DNA of 64,000 nt from Diphasiastrum complanatum (Eukaryota > Streptophyta > Lycopodiopsida > Lycopodiales > Lycopodiaceae). The DNA lies in the NCBI GenBank assembly GCA_029204225.1, contig CM055092.1, forward strand, positions 81,926,572-81,990,571. The letters run 5' to 3'. The position numbers and the translations under genes are program-made. Below, one piece after another: positions 1-9,882 of this stretch (the stretch's first letter is position 1; each line of letters opens with the position of its first letter). The notes below the pieces were generated by a model that was not told the origin of the DNA, did no database searches, and saw nothing but the letters and a program-made list of their open reading frames with translations.

Positions 1-1067
1 CTAAGCTTAGCATTTTTTTATCCTTTCAAAGCTTTATTATGGGCGAGTATGATCATTCACTTTATTATAGGTTTGCAGGGAATGATGTTACCATTTTGCT
101 AATCTATGTGGATGATATCATCTTTAGTGGTGGATACAATCAAGATGTGGAGGATTTCAAGAGTGCTCCTAAGAAGGAATTTGAGGTGCATGATCTTGGT
201 AATTTGCATTTCATTTTAGGAATAGAAATGATTATATCTTCTCAATCTACATTTCAGGAATAGAAGTGATGTTCTACAAAGATTTCATATGGTAGATGCA
301 AAATCTTGTGACCTATGGAGTCAAATGTAAAGCTAACTATAAGAGGTAATGAAAGATCATTCAAGGACATTACTGTCTATAGAAAGCTAGTTGGTGCACT
401 CATATATCTAGCTATCACAAGACCATATCTAAGCTATTGTGTTGGTAGATTGAGCCAATTCATGCAAGATCCTAGTGAGGAGCATTGGCAGCTAGGGAAA
501 CGAGTTTTGAAGTACATCATTGGAACTCAAGATTTTGGCATATTGTATGAGGGATCATTACCTAACTTGTTTGAATTTTCAGATTTGGTCTTTGATAGAG
601 ATAAAATGGATAGGAAATCCATTATTTCTCATTGTATTTTCATAGGTGATGCAGCTATATCATGGATGTCGAAGAAACAAGCCACTATCTCATTGTCATC
701 TAGTGAGGCTGAGTACAAAGCTCTTACACATTGCACAAAGGAGATGGTATGGATCAAGAAGATGATCAAGGATCTTCACTTGCTGGATTTTTCAGAGAGC
801 CCAATCATCTTTTGTGAGAATATATCAGCCCAAAAGTTGGCGACCAATACTATCTTTCATGCTAGGAGCAAGCTTAATGAGATGGCACATCACTTTGTCC
901 GGAAGAAAGTCATGGCAAAAGAGGTGGAGCTTCAACATGTGTCCTCAAAGGAATGTGTAGCTGATATATTCACCCACAACATTGGGAAAGACTTGTTCAT
1001 GAAGCATAGGACTTCACTTGTAGTGTTTGCCAAATCTATGCTTAAACTAGTTGAAGAGGGAGTGTGA
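1..1067 (+). pseudogene. Copia A1: 3' part of pol (RT end and RNase H), broken
   Basis: 3' end of a Ty1/copia polyprotein cut off by the window start. The first frame (39-263) carries the reverse transcriptase motif IYVDD. After a small deletion and frame change near 263-315, the second frame (315-1067) covers the end of RT and the RNase H domain, with SKKQATISLSSSEAEYKAL and the tail motif ECVADIF. Compared with the intact A2 element the RNase H motif around FSDSDFAGD is degraded to FSDLVFDRD and DIFTKAL to DIFTHNI, so it is dead. The last codons, as in A2, run into the 3' LTR. Family call is firm because long blocks are collinear with A2; protein divergence shows it is an older copy or a sister subfamily. 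Confidence 0.9.
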
Positions 1068-1715
1068 GAAATTTCAACTAGTTTAAGTATTTTGGTCATA
1101 TTTGTATATTTGGCAATTGAGGCCATTTTTCATATTAAACTTAGAGTTTGATTTTTTTCAAAGTTATATTAGTCTAAAAGCATTTGAATAAACACTTTTA
1201 AAAAGTGTGGGAAACTATAGAACATGAGTTTTGGTGAGATTCAATTTGAGTAGTAGAGACATTGAATCTAGTCAAAAAAATAGTAGGCTTTCATCATAGA
1301 GGGAAACCAAAGTTTAAATGTAGGTTTGGACATGCTATAAAAGAATGTCACTCATGGGAAGAGAAGACATTCTCTCTCTCTCTTATCTCATTCATGTTTA
1401 TACATAGTTGTCTTTGGGTTCATCTATCCATTGGTGCACTGTATTGGTGATATCCAGCAATCTTGTGTGTAGAATGTTTATTTTATGCTATTTTCATAAC
1501 CACATGTATGAAATATAGTAGGGTACTGTTTTTGTATGATCAACAAATTCATCATATCTTATGTTTGATATTTAATCAGGTTCTTAGTGAGTTTGGATCT
1601 CTTTCTTTAAGTAGATGGTGATTTTTTCACATTGGCAAGATTGATAGAGTTGATCTATTTCTAACCAAAGATCAAGTTATGGAATTGGATCTTAAATGAT
1701 TTGCAATTATTCACA
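1063..1715 (+). repeat. 3' LTR of copia A1
   Basis: Begins TGTGAGAAATTTC directly after the purine stretch GAAGAGGGAG and ends TTCACA. It has a TATA-like CTATAAAAG at 1335-1343. It is 653 bp, the same length as the A2 LTRs, but is much closer in sequence to the A3 LTR at 44247-44893 (shared blocks such as the one around 'TCCATTGGTGCACT'). The right end abuts copia B1 integrase sequence, so A1 was inserted into B1. Its 5' LTR and target duplication lie outside the window. Confidence 0.85.
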
Positions 1716-4002
1716 GAATACATCTCTACTGAATTCAAGGAGTATTGCCTTAACAATAACATTGAGCAACAATACATTACCTCCTATTTGCCTCAGTCAA
1801 TTAGTCTTGCTGAGAGAAAGAACAGAACCTTTGTCAAATCGGCAAAGTGCCTGTTAGCACATGCAACACTTTCGAAGTCCTTCTGGGGAGAAGCAATTTC
1901 CATTGCATCTTATATTCAGAACAGGTGTCCTACAGAAGGTCTCTCAGATAAAACACCGTATGAATTTTGGACAGGCTCCAAATCTTCTTTATCGAACTTA
2001 CGGATTTTTGAATGTATCGTTAATGCAAAAATTCTGCATGATCTTAGGAAGAAGCTCGACTTCCAAAGTATCAATTCTATCTTCATTAGCTACACTACTT
2101 TAGATAAATCTCATAAGCTGTATGGTCTTGGCGAGTCAAAGACATTTACTAGCCGGGATGTCATCTTCGTTGAAGATCAGTTTATCGACCTCACAGGTAA
2201 GGGCAAATCTCATATAGTCGAACTATCGGACTCTCCCAAATTATCAAACTTTCAAGTACAAAATTAGACTATTACTATTGAAGGTCCAAGCTCGTCTACA
2301 AATCCAAAGATGATGATCTTGTAGTTCAGCGACTACAACATAATGAAGAATCAACATTGACCACTACACAAAAGATCCACAAGAGAAGGCAGACCACCTA
2401 TCAGGTATATCGACAAGTCTGCAACTTATCTTGTCAAGAGTTGATGACTGTCGAAGAGGCACTCAGTCAACCGATTCCAATCTATGGAAAAAAGCTATGG
2501 ATAAAGAGTATTCGTCTCTTATCAAGAACTAGACTTAGACTATTGTCAGATTACTTGCCAACAGAAATGTAGTTGATTGCAAATGGTTTTACAAAATCAA
2601 GTACAAGGTAGCTGGAAGTATCGATTGAAGAAAGACTCGACTTGTCACCAGAGGATTTTCTTAGGTACAAAACGTCGACTACACTAAGACCTTCAATCCA
2701 GTTGTTAAACCTTTTTTTATCAGAATTTTATTGTCATTTGTTGCTGTAGCAGATTTGGAAATATATCAAATGGATGTTCAGACAACATATCTTAATGGAG
2801 TTATCGAAGAGGACATTTACATGGTGCAACCTAAAGGTTACAATATCGAAGTTAAACACAATCATGTTTGTAAACTCCATAAAGCAGTTTATGGCTTGAA
2901 GCAATCTGCTCAAGCATGGTTTCAAAGGATCAATATTTTCCTTATTGATCATGACTATAAACCAAGCACTTCAGATTTGAATGTCTACTTCAAGTTAGGG
3001 AAGCATTCTTTTATTATCATCACTTTGTATGTAGACGAGACATTGCTTTTGAACAACAATATCGATCTGATAAAAGAAGCTAAGAAAATGCTATCTTTCA
3101 AATATGACATGACTGATCTGGGCAAAGCTCATTACTGGCTATAGGTATTCAAATCCAAAGAGACAGAAAGCATAAATTGATTTACATTACTCAGCAAAGA
3201 TATATTCACAATGTCTTAATCAGATATAATCTAATGAATTGCAAATTATCTCTCACAGATGAAGCCAGGAGTCAAGATGTCGAAGGACCAGTGTCCCTAA
3301 ACAATCGAAGAGAAGGAGCACATGCATGAGTATCGCTATCATTCTATAATAGGATCTCTTATGTAATAGCTTTTGTAGTCAATTTCTTAAGTCAGTTTAT
3401 GACCAATCCTTGTATTACACATTGACAAACTCTTATTAGGGTTTTGAGATATCTTTGAGCTATTGTGGACCTCTGCATTTGTTATGGAATATTATAATGG
3501 TCATTTAGATGAAAGTTGGGCAGGAGATGTAGACACTCGTACACTTTCGAATGAACATTCTTCCTAAAAAATGGTCCTATTTCATGGAACAATCGCAAGC
3601 AAACTTTGATTGCTCTATCTTCTACTAAATCAGATTATATCTCAGCCTCTCAAGCTACAAATGAAGTAATATGGTTGAGAAACTTATTTTAAGATATCAG
3701 TCGGAATCAATATGCTCTGACAACTTTATTTTGTGATAATCAAAGTGCTATTGCTTTATCAGCCAACCCTAGATGCTATTCTAGGAGTAAGCACATTGAA
3801 AGTAAGTATCACTATGTTAGAAGCAAAGTTATCAATAGATGAAAGTTGGGCAGGAGATGTAGACACTCGTAAATCCACTTCCGAATTTACATTCTTCCAC
3901 AACAATGGTCCTATTTCATGAAACAATCGCAAGCAAATTTTGATTGCTCTATCTTCTACTGAATCAGAGTATATCTCAGCCTCGCAAGCTACAAATGAAG
4001 TT
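1716..4002 (+). pseudogene. Copia B1: integrase C-terminal part, RT and RNase H remnants
   Basis: A second copia lineage, interrupted on its left by A1. Frame 1701-2267 gives the end of the integrase core, with the glutamate motif AERKNRT, and the following domain (SRDVIF). A linker follows, then RT at about 2580-3144 (TRLVTRGF with a stop, QMDVQTTYLNG, AVYGLKQSAQAWF). The catalytic YVDD box reads YVDE in this copy; the paralogue B2 keeps YVDD, so the change is a loss here. RNase H follows from about 3460 with several frame breaks and an internal duplication. There is no 3' LTR: homology stops near 4002 and the expansin-like stub begins at about 4073. Clearly non-functional. Confidence 0.88.
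3508..4002 (+). repeat. 330-bp-offset direct duplication inside B1 RNase H
   Basis: The block starting GATGAAAGTTGGGCAGGAGA at 3508 recurs at 3838 and is followed for about 165 bp by closely matching sequence (tandem arrangement, unit 330 bp, second copy partial). The two copies differ by small indels and substitutions, so the duplication is not recent. Confidence 0.85.
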
Positions 4003-4072
4003 GTTTTGTAGTTTTCTTTGTGTTACTACACAGTTTGCAAAAATACTCAAGAATCACTCACAAGTGGCTCCG

Positions 4073-4491
4073 ACATATGAAGCTGATAGTGCCATGAAGT
4101 GATCCATTGTCCTGTCACCAAAAAACATAGGTACGCTCCCACAGAATTGTGTCACGTATATCGACAGATAAGTTCTAATAAACCGAATAAGAAATGCAGC
4201 AGGGAAACCTCTTAAGTTCCTCGCTGATAGTACGCTTACCTATTGAAGTGCTGCGTGACTATTCGATGGTTTGTGAGCACTCAAGTCCAGCTACAATCAC
4301 AGTCTTTGCACGTAAATGCATCCACCTGCTTGTACGTATATCAACCCTCTAGGGCCGGTACTCTTGAGAGAAGAGTGGCAGGAGGAGGATGATGGTAATA
4401 TTGCACGAAATGAAAGCCGTAGTAAATCAAAAAAAGAGAAGAGGATCACTCTTATAATTTTCTTCAATTTAGGGCTGATACTGATTATCCG
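4073..4491 (-). pseudogene. Truncated copy of the expansin 5' region (promoter, 5' UTR, first codons)
   Basis: Nearly identical on the minus strand to 51540-51953, the promoter, 5' UTR and first codons of the expansin gene. It has the ATG at 4107 with about ten homologous codons (MDHFMALSAS, against [10 protein letters not shown] in the gene) and then runs into unrelated sequence and a stop within a few codons. The candidate 5'-UTR intron donor and acceptor of the real gene are retained. Upstream it is contiguous with repeat E, just as at the real gene, so gene head and repeat were duplicated together. It cannot make an expansin but could retain promoter activity. Confidence 0.88.
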
Positions 4492-4669
4492 GACATACGA
4501 CGGGTGGAATGGCGCCAAATAAATAATTCAAATTTTTTAGCAACTAAACTTTTCATTTTTTTGGTTTTGTTTTTTGTTTTTTGTTTGCTCAAAGAAAGGG
4601 ACGGCAAGCACCCTGATTCCTTAAAGGCTTAAATTTAAGAGTCTTATTCTCATTTGATGTGGTTCATGC
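4492..4669 (+). repeat. Repeat E1, left part (split by copia A2)
   Basis: Starts GACATACGACGGGTGG and matches 38223-38400 and 51954-52131. It is interrupted at 4669 by copia A2 and resumes at 10531. The other two copies read straight through this point, giving unoccupied reference sites. Confidence 0.9.
4665..4669 (+). other. Target-site duplication CATGC, left copy
   Basis: CATGC precedes the 5' LTR and recurs right after the 3' LTR (10531-10535). The empty sites at about 38395 and 52125 have GGTTCATGCCCTAC with a single CATGC, confirming a 5-bp duplication typical of copia integrase. Confidence 0.95.
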
Positions 4670-5322
4670 TGTGAAAAATTGTCAACTAGTAGTATTTTCC
4701 TAACTTGAGATTTTGTAGGCCTATGGCCAAATAAAAGTTAGAGATAGGTTCATACATGTATGTAGAGGCCCAAAGTATGTGTACACTACTTTTGAGGTCA
4801 CATTAATTAGAGGAGGTCGAGTGTGGAGCTCTTCTATTGGCTCATAATTTGGTGCATTCCTATTTGACCAAATTTCTAGGTAGATGGGTGAATCCTATTG
4901 GACCCCAATTTTAGCCTATCATAAGACAAGTGGCCAAGAGGCACTATGGCTGCTATAAATAGCCATCTCCACGAGTATGTACATATCTCATTTTCATTCT
5001 ATTGAATGAATGTTATGCTCTTTGAAGATCCATCTTCTTCTCTCTCACTTTTTTGTTCATATCTTGCATTCTAGCCACTAGAATTGTGATTTCTTTGTTG
5101 CTATGGCTTCACACGTGTGAAATGCAGGTTGTAGGCTCTGAAGTACGGACAGGGACAGCAAGTTTCTGTTTGTGGAAGCTTATGATCAGATCTTGATGTT
5201 TAGTTGATGTTTAGTATGCTTAACATCACAATTTCTATCATTTTTCCAATCTAGATGTGCATAACTTCCATGGCCAAGATCTTTATGAAACTTTAGCATC
5301 TTTTGGATCTGAGTTTTTCACA
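4670..5322 (+). repeat. 5' LTR of copia A2
   Basis: Runs TGTGAAAAATTG to TTTTTCACA. Contains the TATA box at 4953-4962 and a perfect palindrome CACACGTGTG at 5110-5119. Directly followed by the PBS. Reads as identical to 9878-10530. Confidence 0.97.
4953..4962 (+). promoter_or_regulatory. TATA box of the A2 5' LTR promoter
   Basis: CTATAAATAG, a strong plant TATA match in the middle of the LTR. Genomic RNA would be expected to start about 30 bp downstream. The same sequence is at 10161-10170 in the 3' LTR, from which it could drive transcription into repeat E1. Confidence 0.75.
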
Positions 5323-5334
5323 TGGTATCAGAGC
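5323..5334 (+). other. Primer-binding site of copia A2
   Basis: TGGTATCAGAGC immediately after the LTR, the standard plant copia PBS complementary to the 3' end of initiator methionine tRNA. Confidence 0.95.
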
Positions 5335-5931
5335 ATTAGGCGGCCAAATGTGCAGGTTTTGCCAGATTTAGAAGAGATTTGTGGGCGAGTTTGCTTTTGT
5401 AGCATTCCAATCAAGTTTCTAGCTAAAAATCTTGTTGATTTATGTGTAGAAATTGGATCTTTGTGATCAAAACATCATTTGTATGCATTTCAATTGAAGT
5501 AGGGCGAATTCCCTCTGTACTTATCAGAATAAGGAGACAAAATTTGTTTTGGAAAGAGGGAGATGCAAGATCCAACAAGATCCTATTAGTTTTCCATTCT
5601 AGCATATAGTTTTTTGATTCAATTTCTTGCTTCTTCATGTCAAAAACTTCAAAATTGATGTAACCCTCTGATTTTCAGTTTGCTGAATGATTCAAGAGTG
5701 TATTTCAATCTTAGGAGTGAGGGAAAAGCAAGTATATTGAGGTTTGGTCTTGGTTTGATCAAGAAATCATAAAACTAGTGGCTAAAATTGAGGAAAAAGT
5801 GAGGAAAAGAGAGAAAAAGTAAGGTTTTAGGTTCCAAATCTTTGTGATTTCTTCTTGTGTTTCATTTGTTGATTCAAGAGAGTGCTTAGTGCATTGGAAC
5901 AGGTCAAAGATCAGAGATCAATCATTGCAAC

Positions 5932-8900
5932 ATGGCTACAAATGGAGGCTACATGTTGGAAAGCAATGATAGGCTTACCTCCCTCAACTATTCTACTTGG
6001 AAAGTAAGGATGGAGTCTTTGCTTGAGATGAATGAGTTGATGGATATTGTTGTAGGTGTGGAGGAGAGACCTTTGGCACCTCAAGAACAATTGAGGTATG
6101 ACAAGAGGGCAAAGAAAGCCCTTCACATGATCAAGATGAATGTGACAAATGAGCTTATCAAAGAGGTTGGTAAGTGCACATCATCTAGTGAAGCTTGGGA
6201 AGCCTTGAAGAAGGTTTATGAATCCAAGTCTACTTCTAGAGTGTTGACTTTAAGAAGGCAAATCTTTTCTTGTATGCAAAAGAAGAGTGAGAGTGGACAT
6301 GCTTTTGTTTTGAGAGTTAAAGCATTGAATGATGAGTTAGCATGCATTAATGATGGCATAAATAATGAGGAGCTTGTTCAAGTGATTCTCAATGGCTTGT
6401 TGGATGATCATGCTAATCTTGTTCAAAGTTATGCTATCCAAAAATGTTTACCAAGTGTTGGAGACTTGCAAGAGGTCTTGTTGGCTGAAGAATTCAGGTT
6501 GCAAGCAAGAGTGGGAGCATCTTCTACATCTCAAGGAGGAGAAGAGGAGGCAATGTTCTCTAAAGGCAAGTTCAAGGGCAAAGGTAAAAGCAATTGGTCT
6601 AAAGGGCAAGACCAAGGTGAGCACTCTACTTTTGGCAAAAAGAAGGATAGATCTAAGCTAAAATGTTTCTATTGTGGAGTCAAAGGGCATTTTGCTAGTG
6701 ATTGTTTCAAGAAAAAGAGGGATCAAGGGGAAAAGCAAACCAATCTAACTATTGATGAGGGTGGGGATGAGCTTCTTTCAAATGATGCTTTTGTTATGTC
6801 ATCTTGCTTGTTGGCTAATCATGGAGACATTGATCCTTGGTGGATTGATAGTGGAGCCACTTCTCATATGACATATCATAAAGAGTATTTTTCATCTTTA
6901 ATGGCATTTGATGGTGATAGGAAGGTAATCTATACCGCAAATGATGGTGAGTGTGCAATCAAGGGGATTGGCACAATTCCTATTTCACTTTCTACAAATA
7001 GGAATATAGAATTGAAAGATGTTTTGCTCATTCCATCCATTACCAAGAACTTACTTAGTGTAAGCCAAATGCTTGACAAAGGATTCAAAGTTGAGTTTGA
7101 TGGTGATGCTTGCTTGATCAAAAAGGGGTGTAGTATCATTGCAAAAGGGAAAAGGCAAGGGAAATTGTTCAAGCTTGATGCATGTGTTGTTGCTAACCAA
7201 GTTGGATGCATGGCAAATGAACAAATGTCAATTCAAGAGGTATGGCATAAAAGGATGGGACATCTCAACTACAAGGCCTTGGAGGTAATAGCCAAAAAGG
7301 AGGTAGTAAGGGGACTTCCCAAGTCTCTTACTTGCTTGAATCATGTTTGTGAAGAATGTGCTTTGTCTAAATCACATAGATTGCCATATACTAGATCTAT
7401 ATCTAGATCTAAGATGCCTTTTTCTCTCTTGCATTCGGATATTCATGGTGTTACTACAATTAGCAATGGAGGTGCTAAGATGTATGTAACTTTCATTGAT
7501 GATTTTAGTAGATTTTGTTGGGTTTATCTACTAAAGAGCAAGGATGAGGTGTTTGATGTGTTTGTCAAGTTCAAAGTTGCTATTGAGACTCAATTTACAA
7601 CCAAAATCAAATGCTTGAGGAGCGACAATGGTGGTGAATACATTTCTAACAAATTCAAAGCCTTTTGCGATGAGCATGGGATCAAGAGGGAGTACACATG
7701 TCCAAGAACACCACAACAAAATGGAGTGGCCGAGAGGAAGAATAGAACCTTGTGTGAGAGTGCAAAGGCAATGAGATTGAATGCTAATCTTCCTAAACCT
7801 TTTTGGAGTGATGCTTTGTTGTGTGCAAATTTCCTTTGCAATAGATGGCCAAGTGTTGTATTGGAAGGAAAAACCCCTTTTGAAGCTTTGTTTGGTATGA
7901 AGCCTAATGTCAAGTTTCTAAGAACTTTTGGATGCATTTGCTACTTCAACATTACTCTTGATGATAGAACTAAGGAGGATCCATCTTCAAGAAAGGGCAT
8001 TTTTGTTGGTTATAGTGAAGTAAGCAAAGCATATAGGATTTATGTTCCTTCAATCAAGAAAGTGTTCACAAGTAGGGATGTCATTTTTGATGAAAGTAAC
8101 ATTCCAAAAGTTGTTTCAAGTGATGATGGTGTTGTTGCAACTAATGTGCTTGATGACAATGGAGTTGATGACACATTGGATGTGGATGTTGAAGAAGCCT
8201 CTTCAAGTCAAATTCCAAGGAGAACTCCAAGGCATAAAGTGAAACCCTCAAGGCTCACTTATGATGGCAAAGGTAAGCAAGTGGTGGATGGATCCAACTA
8301 TGCTTTCCTAACTTCTTTTGATGTACCTTCATGTGTAGATGAAGCAAGGCAAAAAGAGGAATGGATCCAAGCAATGGATCTTGAGTTTGAAGCACTTATG
8401 AAGAACAACACATGGAGATTGGTGGAGCTTCCAAAGGGCAAAAGTGCAATTGGATGCAAATGGATCTTCAAGGTAAAGACAAATCAAGATGGATCTATCA
8501 ACAAGTTCAAGGCAAGGTTGGTGGCTAAAGGTTATGCTCAAGAGCATGGCATTGACTATGAGGAAACCTTTGCACCCGTGGCAAAGATGGTGAGCATAAG
8601 AGTAATCATTTCCCTTGCAACTCTTTATGGATGGGATCTTTGGCAATTAGACATTTCTAATGCTTTCTTGAATGGTGATCTTGAAGAGGAAGTCTACATG
8701 GAGCAACCCGAGAGCTATGTTTCTCATAGCAAGCCTAATCATGTGTGTTTTCTACAAAAAAGTTTGTATGGTCTTAAGCAAGCACCAAGGAGTTGGTATG
8801 CTAGGCTTAACTCTTTTCTACTTTCTCAAAACTTCACTATGAGTGAGTATGATCATTCACTTTACTTTAGAATTAGTGCTAATGATGTTACAATCCTTCT

Positions 8901-9882
8901 AATTTATGTGGATGACATTATTTTAAGTGGAGGGAACAAGGAAGATATAGAAGATATCAAGAAAGCACTAAAAAAGGAATTTGAAGTGCATGATCTTGGT
9001 CTTTTGAGCTATATCTTAGGAATAGAAGTAATTAGAACTTCTCAAATCACTTTTATTTCACAAGAGAAGTATGCTATTTCTATTCTCAATAGATTTCATA
9101 TGGTAGATGCAAATCCTATTGATACACCTATGGAATCACATGTAAAGCTAACTATAAGAGGTAATGAAAGATCCTTCGAGGACATTACTCTCTATAGGAA
9201 GCTAATAGGTTCTCTTATATATCTAACCATCACAAGACCTGATTTATCTTATTGTGTTGGTAGATTAAGCCAATTCATGCAAGATCCTAGCATAGAACAT
9301 TGGAAACTAGGAAAGAGGATCTTGAGATACATCTCGGGAACAAAAGATTTTGGCATTGTTTATAGAGGATCATCACCTAACTTATTTGGTTTTTCAGATT
9401 CAGATTTTGCAGGAGACCTTATGGATAGAAAATCCATAAATGCACATGCTATTTTCATAGGTGATGGAGCTATCTCATGGATGTCGAAGAAACAAGCAAC
9501 TATATCACTTTCTTCTAGTGAGGCCGAGTACAAAGCTTTGACATCATGCACAAAGGAGATGGTGTGGATCAAGAGGATGATTATGGAGCTTCATTTGCTG
9601 GATTTTTCAGAGAGTCCAATCATCTTTTGTGACAACCTTTCAGCCCAAAGTCTAGCAAGCAATCCGGTTTTCCATGCAAGGAGCAAACATATCGAGGTGG
9701 CTTACCATTTTGTGAGAGAACAAGTGTTGGCAAAAGAGATCAAGCTTGAACATGTCCCATCAAAGGAATGTGTGGCTGATATCTTTACCAAAGCATTGGG
9801 AAAGGACTTATTTTTCAAGCATAGAACAAGTCTTGGTGTACTTTCTAAATCTATGCTAAAACTAGTTGAAGAGGGAGTGTGA
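5932..9882 (+). CDS. Copia gag-pol polyprotein, intact (1316 aa)
   Basis: Single ORF coding capsid, protease, integrase and reverse transcriptase/RNase H. The ATG sits in a good plant context (GCAACATGGCT) after the leader. Order with approximate residues: gag of the UBN2/DUF4219 type (1-230); zinc knuckle CFYCGVKGHFASDC (245-258); aspartic protease WWIDSGATSHM (D306); GAG-pre-integrase zinc site with paired His and Cys (~437-480); integrase catalytic D503, D565, E601 with exact D-35-E spacing; RT with YGLKQAPRSWY and YVDD (992-995); RNase H from D1156 with SSSEAEYKAL and IFCDNLSAQ; C-terminal ADIFTKAL. No frame break or lost catalytic residue was seen, in contrast to every other copia copy here. 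The stop codon overlaps the first bases of the 3' LTR and the last codons read through the PPT. Expression is not shown by sequence alone. Confidence 0.97.
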   Translation: MATNGGYMLESNDRLTSLNYSTWKVRMESLLEMNELMDIVVGVEERPLAPQEQLRYDKRAKKALHMIKMNVTNELIKEVGKCTSSSEAWEALKKVYESKSTSRVLTLRRQIFSCMQKKSESGHAFVLRVKALNDELACINDGINNEELVQVILNGLLDDHANLVQSYAIQKCLPSVGDLQEVLLAEEFRLQARVGASSTSQGGEEEAMFSKGKFKGKGKSNWSKGQDQGEHSTFGKKKDRSKLKCFYCGVKGHFASDCFKKKRDQGEKQTNLTIDEGGDELLSNDAFVMSSCLLANHGDIDPWWIDSGATSHMTYHKEYFSSLMAFDGDRKVIYTANDGECAIKGIGTIPISLSTNRNIELKDVLLIPSITKNLLSVSQMLDKGFKVEFDGDACLIKKGCSIIAKGKRQGKLFKLDACVVANQVGCMANEQMSIQEVWHKRMGHLNYKALEVIAKKEVVRGLPKSLTCLNHVCEECALSKSHRLPYTRSISRSKMPFSLLHSDIHGVTTISNGGAKMYVTFIDDFSRFCWVYLLKSKDEVFDVFVKFKVAIETQFTTKIKCLRSDNGGEYISNKFKAFCDEHGIKREYTCPRTPQQNGVAERKNRTLCESAKAMRLNANLPKPFWSDALLCANFLCNRWPSVVLEGKTPFEALFGMKPNVKFLRTFGCICYFNITLDDRTKEDPSSRKGIFVGYSEVSKAYRIYVPSIKKVFTSRDVIFDESNIPKVVSSDDGVVATNVLDDNGVDDTLDVDVEEASSSQIPRRTPRHKVKPSRLTYDGKGKQVVDGSNYAFLTSFDVPSCVDEARQKEEWIQAMDLEFEALMKNNTWRLVELPKGKSAIGCKWIFKVKTNQDGSINKFKARLVAKGYAQEHGIDYEETFAPVAKMVSIRVIISLATLYGWDLWQLDISNAFLNGDLEEEVYMEQPESYVSHSKPNHVCFLQKSLYGLKQAPRSWYARLNSFLLSQNFTMSEYDHSLYFRISANDVTILLIYVDDIILSGGNKEDIEDIKKALKKEFEVHDLGLLSYILGIEVIRTSQITFISQEKYAISILNRFHMVDANPIDTPMESHVKLTIRGNERSFEDITLYRKLIGSLIYLTITRPDLSYCVGRLSQFMQDPSIEHWKLGKRILRYISGTKDFGIVYRGSSPNLFGFSDSDFAGDLMDRKSINAHAIFIGDGAISWMSKKQATISLSSSEAEYKALTSCTKEMVWIKRMIMELHLLDFSESPIIFCDNLSAQSLASNPVFHARSKHIEVAYHFVREQVLAKEIKLEHVPSKECVADIFTKALGKDLFFKHRTSLGVLSKSMLKLVEEGV
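9868..9877 (+). other. Polypurine tract of copia A2
   Basis: GAAGAGGGAG directly before the 3' LTR TGTG; it primes plus-strand DNA synthesis. It is translated as the end of the polyprotein (Glu-Glu-Gly-Val spans PPT and LTR start). A1 has the same arrangement. Confidence 0.9.
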
